8,990 nucleotides of DNA, from positions 1 through 8,990 of the forward strand of contig CAMLGG010000215.1 of assembly GCA_946479475.1 (NCBI GenBank), written 5' to 3'. The notes beneath the pieces are model-generated. The model searched no databases. It saw only the letters and a list, made by a program, of their open reading frames with translations, and was not told the origin of the DNA. A program made the position numbers and the translations under genes. Below are positions 1-6,707 of this stretch, one piece after another. How positions within the stretch are numbered: the first letter of the stretch is position 1; each line of letters starts with the position of its first letter. The DNA comes from an uncultured Ideonella sp. (lineage in GTDB: Bacteria > Pseudomonadota > Gammaproteobacteria > Burkholderiales > Burkholderiaceae).

Positions 1-160
1 CCAGGTGGATCACCTCGGCGCCCATGCCCTGCAGGATGCGCCGCATGATGTTGATCGCGGCGTCGTGGCCGTCGAACAGCGACGCGGCGGTGACGAAGCG
101 CACCTTGTTCGTCGGGCGGTAGGCGGCCAGGGCCTTGTATTCGGCAGACAGGTCGGTCAT
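1..160 (-). CDS. icmF: Fused isobutyryl-CoA mutase IcmF, N-terminal fragment
   Basis: Only the first 53 codons are in the window; the gene continues past the left edge. The ATG is the complement of 158-160. The peptide begins [14 protein letters not shown] and then has [16 protein letters not shown] followed by INIMRRILQ and GAEVIHL. This is the N-terminal cobalamin-binding domain of IcmF as I remember it from Cupriavidus. D30 and H32 fit the DxH motif whose histidine is the lower ligand of B12. In ordinary methylmalonyl-CoA mutase the B12 domain is at the C terminus, which argues for IcmF. Family knowledge: IcmF carries a B12 domain, a MeaI-like GTPase chaperone and a mutase domain, and interconverts isobutyryl-CoA and butyryl-CoA in the cytoplasm. 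No good Shine-Dalgarno precedes the start. The GTPase and mutase domains are outside the window, so the full-length fusion is inferred. Confidence 0.88.
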   Translation of the reverse strand, partial: MTDLSAEYKALAAYRPTNKVRFVTAASLFDGHDAAINIMRRILQGMGAEVIHL

Positions 161-183
161 GGCTTGCTCGGCGGAGGGTGGAT

Positions 184-215
184 CACGATTGACGTTTACG
201 TAAACGTCAATTGTG
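184..215. promoter_or_regulatory. Perfect palindromic operator upstream of icmF
   Basis: Positions 188-211 form a perfect 24-bp palindrome, with left arm ATTGACGTTTAC and right arm GTAAACGTCAAT. One mismatched pair follows (187/212), then three more matched pairs, CAC at 184-186 and GTG at 213-215. It lies 27 bases upstream of the icmF ATG and 106 bases upstream of coaX. Each strand starts its dyad with TTGACG, a good -35 box. Reading toward icmF, 17 bases later there is CGTGAT, a poor -10. A bound protein would therefore sit on the promoter. The core resembles sites I recall for LiuR-type (MerR family) regulators of branched-chain amino acid catabolism, and TetR-family operators can look similar. 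Naming the regulator is inference; none is encoded here. Confidence 0.72.
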
Positions 216-321
216 CATGATGGGCCTGGGCTTGTCGGCAGTCTGGCATCCGGGTTCCGCTCGTGGTCCGGGTTTTCCCTGAGGCGCCGTGACGGCGGGG
301 TGACTGTTACGCTGCGCGTCC

Positions 322-1089
322 ATGAGCTTTCTCGCCATCGACATCGGCAACACCCGGCTGAAATGGGCGCAGTACGCGTCTCCGCAGCCGGGGGCCGCGC
401 TGATGTCGCATGGGGCCGCCTTCCTCGAGACCATCGACGAGCTGGCCGAGAAGGAGTGGAAGGCCCTCCCGGCACCGCGCAGCATGCTGGGCTGCGTGGT
501 GGCTGGCGAGGCCGTACGCCGGCGCGTCGAGGAGCAGCTGGAGCTGTGGGACGTGGCGCCCCGCTGGGTGGTGCCTTCGGTCCACGAAGCCGGCGTGACG
601 AACGGCTACGACCATCCAGCCCGACTGGGCGCCGACCGCTGGGTGGCGATGATCGGCGCCCGGGGCCATGTGCTGGCCCGCGGCCCCGCCCGGCCGGTGC
701 TGGTGGTGATGATCGGCACGGCCGTGACCGTCGATGCGCTCGATGGCGAAGGCAAGTTCCTGGGCGGCCTGATCCTGCCCGGCCACGGCATCATGCTGCG
801 CGCCCTGGAGAGCGGCACGGCGGGCCTGCGCGTGCCGACGGGCGAGGTGCGGCGCTTCCCCGCCAACACATCCGACGCACTGACCAGCGGCGGCACCTAC
901 GCCATCACCGGCGCGATAGAGCGCATGCACCGCCACCTGTCGGATCACTGCGGCGAGGAGCCGGTGGTGCTCGTCACCGGCGGCGCCGGCTGGAAGGTCA
1001 CGCCCTACGTCGACCACCCCCACGAGTTGATCGACTCACTCATCTTCGACGGCCTGCTCGAGATCCAGTCGCACCGTCTTGCGCTCTGA
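322..1089 (+). CDS. coaX: Type III pantothenate kinase
   Basis: This 255-residue cytoplasmic enzyme phosphorylates pantothenate with ATP, the first committed step of coenzyme A synthesis. The length is normal for the family. The ASKHA-fold motifs are intact: the phosphate loop DIGNTRLK at 7-14, [13 protein letters not shown] at 95-107 with the GADR motif whose Asp105 is the expected catalytic base, GTAVTVD at 132-138, GGLILPG at 148-154, and TGGAG at 219-223 for the adenosine side. Type III enzymes need a monovalent cation and are not inhibited by CoA. The ATG at 322 places DIGNTR where homologues have it. There is no recognisable Shine-Dalgarno, and a TACGCT hexamer at 308-313 (with TG at 305-306) could make the transcript nearly leaderless. 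In many Burkholderiales coaX follows birA, but here the upstream neighbour is divergent icmF. The 3' end overlaps the convergent channel gene by 54 bases. Confidence 0.93.
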   Translation: MSFLAIDIGNTRLKWAQYASPQPGAALMSHGAAFLETIDELAEKEWKALPAPRSMLGCVVAGEAVRRRVEEQLELWDVAPRWVVPSVHEAGVTNGYDHPARLGADRWVAMIGARGHVLARGPARPVLVVMIGTAVTVDALDGEGKFLGGLILPGHGIMLRALESGTAGLRVPTGEVRRFPANTSDALTSGGTYAITGAIERMHRHLSDHCGEEPVVLVTGGAGWKVTPYVDHPHELIDSLIFDGLLEIQSHRLAL

Positions 1090-1902
1090 GCGCGCTTCGG
1101 CGGGCGGCAAGGCTTCCCGCAGTCCGATGATCTCCTTGCGCAGGGCGGCCATCTCGCGGCGCATGTCGCGCAGGATCTCGCGCTCTATCCGTCGCTCCTC
1201 CGTCTCGACCCAACGCGCTGCGATGGCGGCGGTGACGAGCGACAGCACGCCGTAGCCGAGCAGTACAACGAAGACGGCGAAGATGCGCGAGGCCGGGGTC
1301 GTGGGCACGAGGTCGCCATAACCGACGGTCGCGGCGGTGGTGAAGGCCAGCCACAGGCCGCTGGCCAGATCCGGGGTCGTCGGTTCGAGCAGCCAGAAGC
1401 CGGCGCCGCAGGCACCCAGCACGGCGAGGGAGGTGAGGAGCAGGTAGCCCAGGCCGCCCCGGCTGATGAGGTGCTGGACGGTCCACACCATCCGGGCCAG
1501 CGTGAGGAAGGCCACGCCCAGTCGAGTGCTCAAGGCGAGGGCGGAGTGTTCGCTGCTGGGCAGCACGGCGGCCACAAGCAGGCCGGCGATCAGCAGCACG
1601 TCCGTGGCGTTGGCCCGCAGGTGGGCCAGCGGCTCGTGCGAAAGGATCGCGACATGGGCCAGCGCCACGGTCAGCGTGGCGGCCGCGAGCAGATAGATGG
1701 CCACCGCCACCGACGAAGGCGTCTGTGGCAGCAGGTCCACATAGAACGCCGGGATGGTGGCGATCAGCGCCAGCAGCAGCGGCCAGCGCCAGCGACGCTC
1801 CGCGCGGGCGGCGGCCACGTTTTCGCGCGGCGCGCGCAGGAGACCCCATCGCGAGGTGGCGGTGAAGGCATGCGAATCCAGGGCGAGGTGGCGCCAGCTC
1901 AT
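1036..1902 (-). CDS. Six-helix voltage-gated-type potassium channel
   Basis: 288 residues. The selectivity filter TVGYGD is at 192-197, preceded by a pore helix around 181-191. Hydrophobic segments near 41-56, 66-89, 101-115, 125-143, 154-173 and 205-229 fit an S1-S6 inner-membrane channel with both ends in the cytoplasm. The S4-like segment has only R127 and R137, with R148 just after it, and lacks the regular arginine-every-third-residue pattern, so voltage sensing may be weak or absent. The C-terminal 232-265 is rich in Glu, Arg and Lys with heptad-like spacing and may form a coiled coil for tetramer assembly. No RCK/TrkA nucleotide domain is present. Likely role: potassium flux and membrane potential control. 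It lies 65 bases after hslU. The GAGG before the ATG touches it, so ribosome spacing is poor and the true start could be slightly downstream. The last 54 bases run antisense to the coaX end. Confidence 0.85.
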   Translation of the reverse strand: MSWRHLALDSHAFTATSRWGLLRAPRENVAAARAERRWRWPLLLALIATIPAFYVDLLPQTPSSVAVAIYLLAAATLTVALAHVAILSHEPLAHLRANATDVLLIAGLLVAAVLPSSEHSALALSTRLGVAFLTLARMVWTVQHLISRGGLGYLLLTSLAVLGACGAGFWLLEPTTPDLASGLWLAFTTAATVGYGDLVPTTPASRIFAVFVVLLGYGVLSLVTAAIAARWVETEERRIEREILRDMRREMAALRKEIIGLREALPPAEARSERKTVRLDLEQAVEDE

Positions 1903-1918
1903 CCTCGCAGGCTAGCCG

Positions 1919-1957
1919 TGCCGGACCCTGAGCCCTTGATCCGGCTCAAGCCCGGCA
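1919..1957. other. Imperfect hairpin between hslU and channel gene
   Basis: Two nested inverted repeats occupy the 65-base spacer (1903-1967): TGCCGG at 1919-1924 with CCGGCA at 1952-1957, and TGAGCC at 1929-1934 with GGCTCA at 1943-1948, around an 8-base loop. As - strand RNA it would fold just after the hslU stop. No T-run follows, so it is not a classic intrinsic terminator. It may protect the hslU 3' end or attenuate read-through into the channel gene. Confidence 0.4.
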
Positions 1958-1967
1958 TGGCCGCCGG

Positions 1968-3305
1968 TCAGAGGATGTAGCGCGAGAGATCCTCGTTGCG
2001 GGCCAGCTCGCCGAGCTTGGCCGAAACCGCCGCGGCATCGAGCTTCACCGTCTCGCCGCCACGCTGCGGGGCATCGAAGCTCAGCTCGTCGAGCAGGCGC
2101 TCCAGCACCGTGGCCAGCCTTCGCGCCCCGATGTTCTCGGTCCGCTCGTTGACCTCGTAGGCGATCTCGGCCAGGCGGTGGATGGCATCGGCGCCGATCT
2201 CGAGGGTCACGCCCTCGGTGGCCAGCAGGGCCTGGTATTGCTGGATCAGGTTGGCCTGGGTGCTGCCGAGAATGGCTTCGAAGTCGGCCACCGACAGCGC
2301 CTGCAGTTCCACGCGGATCGGGAAGCGGCCCTGCAGCTCGGGGATCAGGTCGCTCGGCTTGGACAGGTGGAACGCCCCGGAAGCGATGAAGAGGATGTGG
2401 TCGGTGCGCACCATGCCGTGCTTGGTGTTCACCGTCGTGCCCTCCACCAGCGGCAGCAGGTCGCGCTGCACGCCCTGGCGGGAGACATCCGCCCCCTGGG
2501 TGTTGGCGCGCGACGCCACCTTGTCGATCTCGTCGATGAAGACGATGCCGTTCTGCTCGGCGTTGGCGAGTGCCTTGGCGCGCAGGTCCTCTTCGTTGAC
2601 CAGCTTGGCGGCCTCTTCCTCGGTCAGCAGCTTCAGGGCCTCGGCGATGCGCAGCTTGCGCGTGGCCTTGCGGGCCGGGCCCATCTGCGAGAACAGGCCC
2701 TTGAGCTGCTCGGCCATCTCCTCCATGCCGGGCGGGGTCATGATGTCCATGCCGGGGCGCGCCTCGGCCAGCTCGAGCTCGATCTCCTTGTCGTCGAGCG
2801 TGCCTTCGCGCAGGCGCTTGCGCATCACCTGGCGCGCCGTGGAGTCGCCGCCTTCCTCGGCCGCGCTGCTGCTGCCGAAGCCCATGTGCCGCGGTGGCGG
2901 CACGAGCACGTCGAGCACGCGCTCCTCGGCAGCCTCCTCGGCCCGGGTGCGGGCCTTGGCCATCGCGGCCGCCCGCTCCTGCTTGATGGCCACCTCGACC
3001 AGGTCGCGGACGATGGAGTCGACATCCTTGCCGACGTAGCCCACCTCGGTGAACTTGGTGGCCTCGACCTTGATGAAGGGTGCATCGGCCAGCCTGGCGA
3101 GTCGGCGGGCGATCTCCGTCTTGCCCACGCCGGTCGGGCCGATCATCAGGATGTTCTTGGGCGTGATCTCGGCGCGCAGCGCCGGCTCCACGCGCTGGCG
3201 CCGCCAGCGGTTGCGCAGCGCGATCGCGACGGCGCGCTTGGCCTCGGCCTGGCCGACGATGTGGCGGTCGAGCTCGGAAACGATCTCGCGCGGGGTCATG
3301 CTCAT
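1968..3305 (-). CDS. hslU: ATP-dependent protease ATPase subunit HslU
   Basis: HslU (ClpY) is the AAA+ unfoldase that forms hexamers and feeds substrates into the HslV peptidase in the cytoplasm. The 445-residue product aligns along its length with my memory of E. coli HslU. It opens [19 protein letters not shown]. Walker A GPTGVGKT is at 56-63, the pore loop GYVG at 89-92, the substrate-gating I domain about 110-240, Walker B VFIDEID at 255-261, the arginine-finger region ELQGR at 323-327, sensor-2 GARR at 393-396, and the conserved tail EDLSRYIL that docks into HslV at 438-445. I chose the ATG at 3305 because a GAGGAAG lies upstream and E. coli HslU starts similarly; the ATG at 3299 is also possible. 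It follows hslV after 16 bases, so the two are co-transcribed. The I domain has a Ser/Gly/Glu-rich stretch at 142-155, a usual variable spot. Confidence 0.97.
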   Translation of the reverse strand: MSMTPREIVSELDRHIVGQAEAKRAVAIALRNRWRRQRVEPALRAEITPKNILMIGPTGVGKTEIARRLARLADAPFIKVEATKFTEVGYVGKDVDSIVRDLVEVAIKQERAAAMAKARTRAEEAAEERVLDVLVPPPRHMGFGSSSAAEEGGDSTARQVMRKRLREGTLDDKEIELELAEARPGMDIMTPPGMEEMAEQLKGLFSQMGPARKATRKLRIAEALKLLTEEEAAKLVNEEDLRAKALANAEQNGIVFIDEIDKVASRANTQGADVSRQGVQRDLLPLVEGTTVNTKHGMVRTDHILFIASGAFHLSKPSDLIPELQGRFPIRVELQALSVADFEAILGSTQANLIQQYQALLATEGVTLEIGADAIHRLAEIAYEVNERTENIGARRLATVLERLLDELSFDAPQRGGETVKLDAAAVSAKLGELARNEDLSRYIL

Positions 3306-3321
3306 CGGGCTTGCTTCTTCC

Positions 3322-3873
3322 TCAATCGAGGGTTTCGATGGTGTGGTTCTGGTTGGTGTAGATGCAGATCTCGCCGGCGATTTCCAGGGCGCGCTTGACG
3401 ATGTCGACCGCGCCCATCTCGCTGTGCGCGAGCAGGGCCTTCGCGGCCGCCTGGGCATAAGGGCCGCCAGAGCCGATCGCCGCGATGCCTTGCTCGGGCT
3501 CGAGCACGTCGCCGTTGCCGGTGATGATGAGCGAGGCCTCGCGGTCGGCCACGGCGAGCATGGCCTCGAGGTTGCGCAGCACCTTGTCGGTACGCCAGTC
3601 GCGGGTGAGCTCGATGGCCGCGCGAACCAGGTGGCCGGAATGCTTGTCGAGCTTGGCCTCGAAGCGTTCGAAGAGGGTGAAGGCGTCCGCGGTGGCGCCG
3701 GCGAACCCGGCCAGCACCTTGTCGTGATGAAGGCGGCGCACCTTGCGCGCGCTGGACTTGACGACGGTGTTGCCCAGGGTCACCTGGCCGTCGCCGCCGA
3801 GTGCGACCTGCCAGCGGCCATCGGGCAGCCGGCGTCGCACGCTCAGGATGGTCGTGCCGTGATAGGAATCCAT
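3322..3873 (-). CDS. hslV: ATP-dependent protease proteolytic subunit HslV
   Basis: HslV (ClpQ) is the threonine peptidase of the HslUV protease and forms a double hexamer capped by HslU. The 183-residue product begins [14 protein letters not shown]. By family knowledge the six residues before Thr7 are a propeptide removed autocatalytically to expose Thr7 as the N-terminal nucleophile. GGDGQ at 26-30 supplies the conserved Asp28, SARKVRR at 41-47 the catalytic Lys44, and GFAG at 56-59 the oxyanion region. GEICIYTN at 167-174 matches the cation-binding segment near the C terminus. Compared with E. coli there are five extra residues between Thr7 and Asp28, around RLPDGRW at 15-21. The ATG lies inside an inverted repeat (3869-3892) and no Shine-Dalgarno is visible. 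The gene begins 29 bases after the STAS gene stop and ends 16 bases before hslU. Confidence 0.96.
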   Translation of the reverse strand: MDSYHGTTILSVRRRLPDGRWQVALGGDGQVTLGNTVVKSSARKVRRLHHDKVLAGFAGATADAFTLFERFEAKLDKHSGHLVRAAIELTRDWRTDKVLRNLEAMLAVADREASLIITGNGDVLEPEQGIAAIGSGGPYAQAAAKALLAHSEMGAVDIVKRALEIAGEICIYTNQNHTIETLD

Positions 3874-3892
3874 GGCGTCAGCATGCCATGGA
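3869..3892 (-). promoter_or_regulatory. Hairpin enclosing the hslV start codon
   Basis: On the - strand TCCATGGC (3892-3885) and GCCATGGA (3876-3869) are perfect complements separated by 8 bases; a G-U and a U-A pair could extend the stem inward to a 4-base loop. The hslV ATG (3873-3871) sits inside the 3' arm, and no purine-rich ribosome site is present between the STAS stop and this ATG. In mRNA the start codon would be double stranded. This could limit hslV translation, be opened by heat, or be opened by ribosomes finishing the upstream gene. The repeat is plain in the sequence; its regulatory function is inference. Confidence 0.5.
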
Positions 3893-3902
3893 ACGCAAAG
3901 GC

Positions 3903-5768
3903 TCAGGCCTGGCGCAGCTGCGTCGAGACGTGTTCGTTGATGCCCATCGCCCCGAACATCAGCGCGACCAGGCGGTTCACGTCGAAGAAGGTGATCTGGC
4001 GGCCCTCGGCCCGCTTGGCGATCACCCAGTTCAGCAGGTCGCCCGCGGCGACGAAATCGACGCGGATCAGCAGCGCGCAGCAGATGCGCACCAGCTTGGA
4101 GTCGCCCAGGCGTTGGTCCAGGTGCTTGAGCAGGGCGGCCTGGTCGCCGGCGAGCTGGCCGGAGATCTCGAGCGAGGTCACCGCCACCTCGCCGCGGCCG
4201 TCGTCCATGATGGAGGTGCTGACGTCGCCGACCGACGAAAGGATGGCCGAGCGCGTGTTGGTCGACGGGCCGCTCACCCGCACCGTGCAGCGCGTCGGCT
4301 CCCAGCTGGGCGGCGAGACCTCGTAGGTGACGCAGTAGTCGATGGCGACGTCGTCGAACTGGTCGGGTCGGTTGACCAGGCGCAAGGCGTCCAGCCGCAT
4401 CAGCCAGAACGCGGGATCGGCGTCGCGCACGCCGACAGGAGCCGCCTCCTGCAGCACCTCGAACAACTTGTCGGCGGCCAGCCAGCGCATGGAGATCTTC
4501 TCGGCCGCCCATTGCTGGAACTGCTGGCGCATGGCCGCCGCGGCCTCGGGCTCGATGCGCTTCAGGTGCGTCCAGTCCAATACCCAGGGCTGCGGCAGCT
4601 GCAGAAGCTGCGAGGCGAGCTGCGCCAGCCCTTCGGTGTCCAGGCGCGGCGGGCAGACCCAGCCGACCTGGCTGCCTTCGCCGCCGGCGGCCCGCTGCGG
4701 GGCGGTCGCGTCGGACAGCAGCTTGGGCAGCGAATACCACTGCGGCGGGGAACGGCCGCAGCGCTCGGCGAAGACCAGCGCCAGGCTTTCGAAGCGCTGC
4801 TGCTGGCCGGTGGCGCGGTAGAGGTCGAACAGCACCAGCCAGGTGTCCTCGTGCCGCTCGCGGGTCGCGCCCGGGCTGGTCAGCTGGACCAGCACGTGCT
4901 CGCTGTGGGCGAAATCCGCATTGGCGAAGGAGATCACGGCCTCGTCGAGCTCGGGATCGTGCTTGATCTCCAGCACCTCGACCTCGGGCAGGTCCCCGGC
5001 CGGCAGGCGCCCAGCCACGGGGCGCGGCGCCGGCTCGGGAACTGCAGGCTGGACAGGCGGAGCCGGCTTCGGCTCGGGCTCGAACTCGAACGTCAGCGGC
5101 GGCAGCTCGCGGGTCGCCGGCGGGGGGGAGGTGACGGGAGCGAGCGCGGGCGGCGCGACAGGCGCGGGCTCCACCACGCCGGCGATCGGAGCCGGCGGGG
5201 CGACCGGCCCGGGTGCCGCGCCAGGATCGACCGAGAGCCGCCTGGCCGGCTCCTGCCTCAGGTCCAGCGGCACCGTCGCCTCGGGATCCAGCGGGTGGGT
5301 CAGCACAGGGGGCGGCACCTTCAGGTGGGCCGGCGCCGTCGTGGGGCCCGCAGCCGGCGAAGCCGCCTGGCCGGCCAGCGGAGCCGGACGCGAGGGCACC
5401 ATCGGCGCGAGGCCGACCATCTGCTTCTCGATGGCGTCGATCTTGGCCTTGACCGTCCCGTCGGCCAGGCCCGAAGGCCGGCTGGAGCGGGCATCCACCT
5501 CGTCGAGATTGGAGTTGGCCAGGGCGGCCGCCTGCTCGGGCGTCAGGCCTTCGCGGCGGATGCGGCGCAGCATGTCGAGCTCGCGCTTGCGCACGAAGTC
5601 GTTGCGCCGCTTGCGCTCGATCATCGCCTTCAGCTCGGCGCGATCGGAGTCGGCGAACTGGCTGAGGCGGCTGTCCTCGGCGCGCTGGATCAGGTCGCGC
5701 GCCGGACCCGCGATCGAGCGCACGACGCGGCGCAGGATGCCTTCACCACCGTCGTTGCCGTTCGACAT
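3903..5768 (-). CDS. Double STAS-domain protein of unknown function
   Basis: A 621-residue protein without signal peptide or membrane helix, so probably cytoplasmic. Four parts are visible: a charged, helical N-terminal region (about 10-115, including many Arg/Lys/Glu between 30 and 75); a Pro/Ala-rich flexible linker (about 120-260); a helical region at 270-350 resembling TPR-type repeats, with [15 protein letters not shown] and [15 protein letters not shown]; and two STAS-like folds, at about 366-447 and 525-620. STAS domains usually mediate regulation by protein contact and Ser/Thr phosphorylation. Here the DSSG-type acceptor motif reads VAAG at 573-576 in the second domain and has no Ser or Thr in the first ([10 protein letters not shown], 404-413), so phospho-switching looks unlikely. 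It lies 32 bases after dksA and 29 before hslV, suggesting shared transcription. I recall similar STAS-annotated genes near hslV in other Burkholderiales. No enzymatic motif is visible and its function is unknown. Confidence 0.85.
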   Translation of the reverse strand: MSNGNDGGEGILRRVVRSIAGPARDLIQRAEDSRLSQFADSDRAELKAMIERKRRNDFVRKRELDMLRRIRREGLTPEQAAALANSNLDEVDARSSRPSGLADGTVKAKIDAIEKQMVGLAPMVPSRPAPLAGQAASPAAGPTTAPAHLKVPPPVLTHPLDPEATVPLDLRQEPARRLSVDPGAAPGPVAPPAPIAGVVEPAPVAPPALAPVTSPPPATRELPPLTFEFEPEPKPAPPVQPAVPEPAPRPVAGRLPAGDLPEVEVLEIKHDPELDEAVISFANADFAHSEHVLVQLTSPGATRERHEDTWLVLFDLYRATGQQQRFESLALVFAERCGRSPPQWYSLPKLLSDATAPQRAAGGEGSQVGWVCPPRLDTEGLAQLASQLLQLPQPWVLDWTHLKRIEPEAAAAMRQQFQQWAAEKISMRWLAADKLFEVLQEAAPVGVRDADPAFWLMRLDALRLVNRPDQFDDVAIDYCVTYEVSPPSWEPTRCTVRVSGPSTNTRSAILSSVGDVSTSIMDDGRGEVAVTSLEISGQLAGDQAALLKHLDQRLGDSKLVRICCALLIRVDFVAAGDLLNWVIAKRAEGRQITFFDVNRLVALMFGAMGINEHVSTQLRQA

Positions 5769-5800
5769 GGGGACTGCGTGTCTTGGCGCGGGGCGAGGCG

Positions 5801-6580
5801 TCAGTCGCCGAACATCTTCTGCTTCATCTCGCGGCGCTGCTGCGCCTCGAGCGAGAGCGTGGCCGTCGGACGGGCCAGCAGGCGGCCCAGGCCGATCGGC
5901 TCGCCGGTCTCGTCGCAGTAGCCATAGTCACCGGCCTCGATGCGGGCCAGCGATTGCGAGATCTTCTTCAGCAGCTTGCGCTCGCGGTCGCGCGTGCGCA
6001 GCTCCAGGGCGTGTTCTTCCTCGATGGTGGCTCGGTCGGCCGGGTCGGGGACGATCGAGGTGTCCTCCCTCAGGTGCTCGGTCGTCTCGCCGGCGTTGGA
6101 CAGCAGCGCGTCCTTCTGCTCCTGCAGCCGGTTGCGGAAGAACTCCAGCTGCTTGTCGTTCATGTACTCGGACTCGGGCATCGCCAGCAGCTCGGCCTCG
6201 GTCAGGTCGCGCCCGGCCTTGGTCTTCCAGGCGTTGGCGAGCTTCGGGTCCGCCTTGGCGGCGGTCTTCACGGCATTCATCGGTTCAGGATAGGTCTTGG
6301 TCGGCGGCTTCGGCGGAGCGAAGCGGTCGGTGAAGCTGGCGGTGGAAGGTGTCGGCGAGTGGGTCCGCGTGGCGGCGGGCCCGTCGGTCGGCAGTTTGGC
6401 GGGTGCCGCCTTGGCCGCGGTGGGTTTGGCGGGCGCTTCGGCGGCGGATTTCACGCTGGCCTCGGCCTTGTCGGCCTTGGCGGAGACGGCCGGTTTCGCG
6501 GCAGGCTTCGGTGCGGCGGCGGGCTTCCTGGCGCTCTCCTTCTCGGCGATGGCGCTTTTGGCCGGTGTCTTGCTGCTCAC
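5801..6580 (-). CDS. dksA: RNA polymerase-binding transcription factor DksA, long N-terminal form
   Basis: DksA enters the RNA polymerase secondary channel and, with ppGpp, represses rRNA-type promoters and activates biosynthetic ones. I chose the GTG at 6580 because AGGAG lies 7 bases upstream; in-frame GTGs at 6595 and 6598 lack such a site. The product is 259 residues against about 140-150 in the family. Residues 1-115 are an extension rich in Lys, Ala and Pro, probably disordered. The last ~130 residues match Burkholderia-type DksA: EYMNDKQLEFF, the coiled-coil tip DPADRA at 179-184 with Asp179, Asp182 and Ala184, then ELRTRDRERKLLKK. The zinc-finger region keeps only Cys222; the other three positions are Thr225, Ser243 and Ala246, so zinc binding is unlikely. 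A shorter product from the ATG at codon 101 (6280) is possible but has no clear ribosome site. It probably heads the dksA-STAS-hslVU transcript. Confidence 0.93.
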   Translation of the reverse strand: MSSKTPAKSAIAEKESARKPAAAPKPAAKPAVSAKADKAEASVKSAAEAPAKPTAAKAAPAKLPTDGPAATRTHSPTPSTASFTDRFAPPKPPTKTYPEPMNAVKTAAKADPKLANAWKTKAGRDLTEAELLAMPESEYMNDKQLEFFRNRLQEQKDALLSNAGETTEHLREDTSIVPDPADRATIEEEHALELRTRDRERKLLKKISQSLARIEAGDYGYCDETGEPIGLGRLLARPTATLSLEAQQRREMKQKMFGD

Positions 6581-6611
6581 GATCCGTCTCCTCACCACGT
6601 GGCACGGGATA

Positions 6612-6657
6612 TGGCGGTTATACCCCTAGGGAGCGTTTGCTTGTGGTGCAACCGCCA
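6612..6657 (-). other. Inverted repeat in dksA leader
   Basis: TGGCGGTT (6612-6619) and AACCGCCA (6650-6657) are perfect 8-base complements around a 30-base loop that itself contains the palindrome CCCTAGGG (6624-6631). In the dksA mRNA this would form a stem ending about 31 bases before the GTG and well upstream of the AGGAG. It could affect stability or translation. No riboswitch family is recognised. Confidence 0.35.
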
Positions 6658-6673
6658 CGTTTCGGGCGCGCGG

Positions 6674-6679
6674 ATTGTA
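6674..6679 (-). promoter_or_regulatory. Putative dksA promoter -10 box with GC-rich discriminator
   Basis: On the - strand TACAAT (6679-6674) is five of six matches to the sigma-70 -10 consensus. It is followed by CCGCGCGCCCG, an all-GC discriminator of the kind linked to negative control by ppGpp and DksA. The -35 position (GCAAGG with a 17-base spacer, inside the end of cobW) is poor. Transcription would start near 6667 and give a leader of roughly 87 bases. Autorepression of dksA is known in E. coli; extending it here is inference. Confidence 0.45.
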
Positions 6680-6707
6680 GCCATGCCATCGGGCAGCCTT
6701 GCGGGCT

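Noticed and set aside
1081..1093. Small GCGCT/AGCGC hairpin at the coaX stop as a terminator
   Set aside because: Only 5 bp with a 3-base loop and no T-run on either strand.
213..1130. Long + strand open frame overlapping coaX
   Set aside because: It is in another frame of coaX; the translation is Arg/Gly/Pro-rich without motifs, as expected from high-GC shadow frames.
2178..3398. 406-codon + strand open frame opposite hslU
   Set aside because: Antisense to a fully conserved hslU; its composition (Leu, Gly, His, Asp from the antisense codons) shows no domain.
5765..5772. CCCCATGT on the - strand, resembling a heat-shock sigma-32 -10 box before hslVU
   Set aside because: It coincides with the STAS gene start codon and no CTTGAA-like -35 lies at the right distance; judged chance.
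3801..5921. 706-codon + strand open frame opposite hslV and the STAS gene
   Set aside because: The longest frame in the window, but it crosses three well-supported - strand genes and has no recognisable domain. GC-rich third positions explain its length.
4843..6333. 496-codon + strand open frame opposite the STAS gene and dksA
   Set aside because: Ser/Arg/Ala low-complexity translation with no motif; shadow of real genes.
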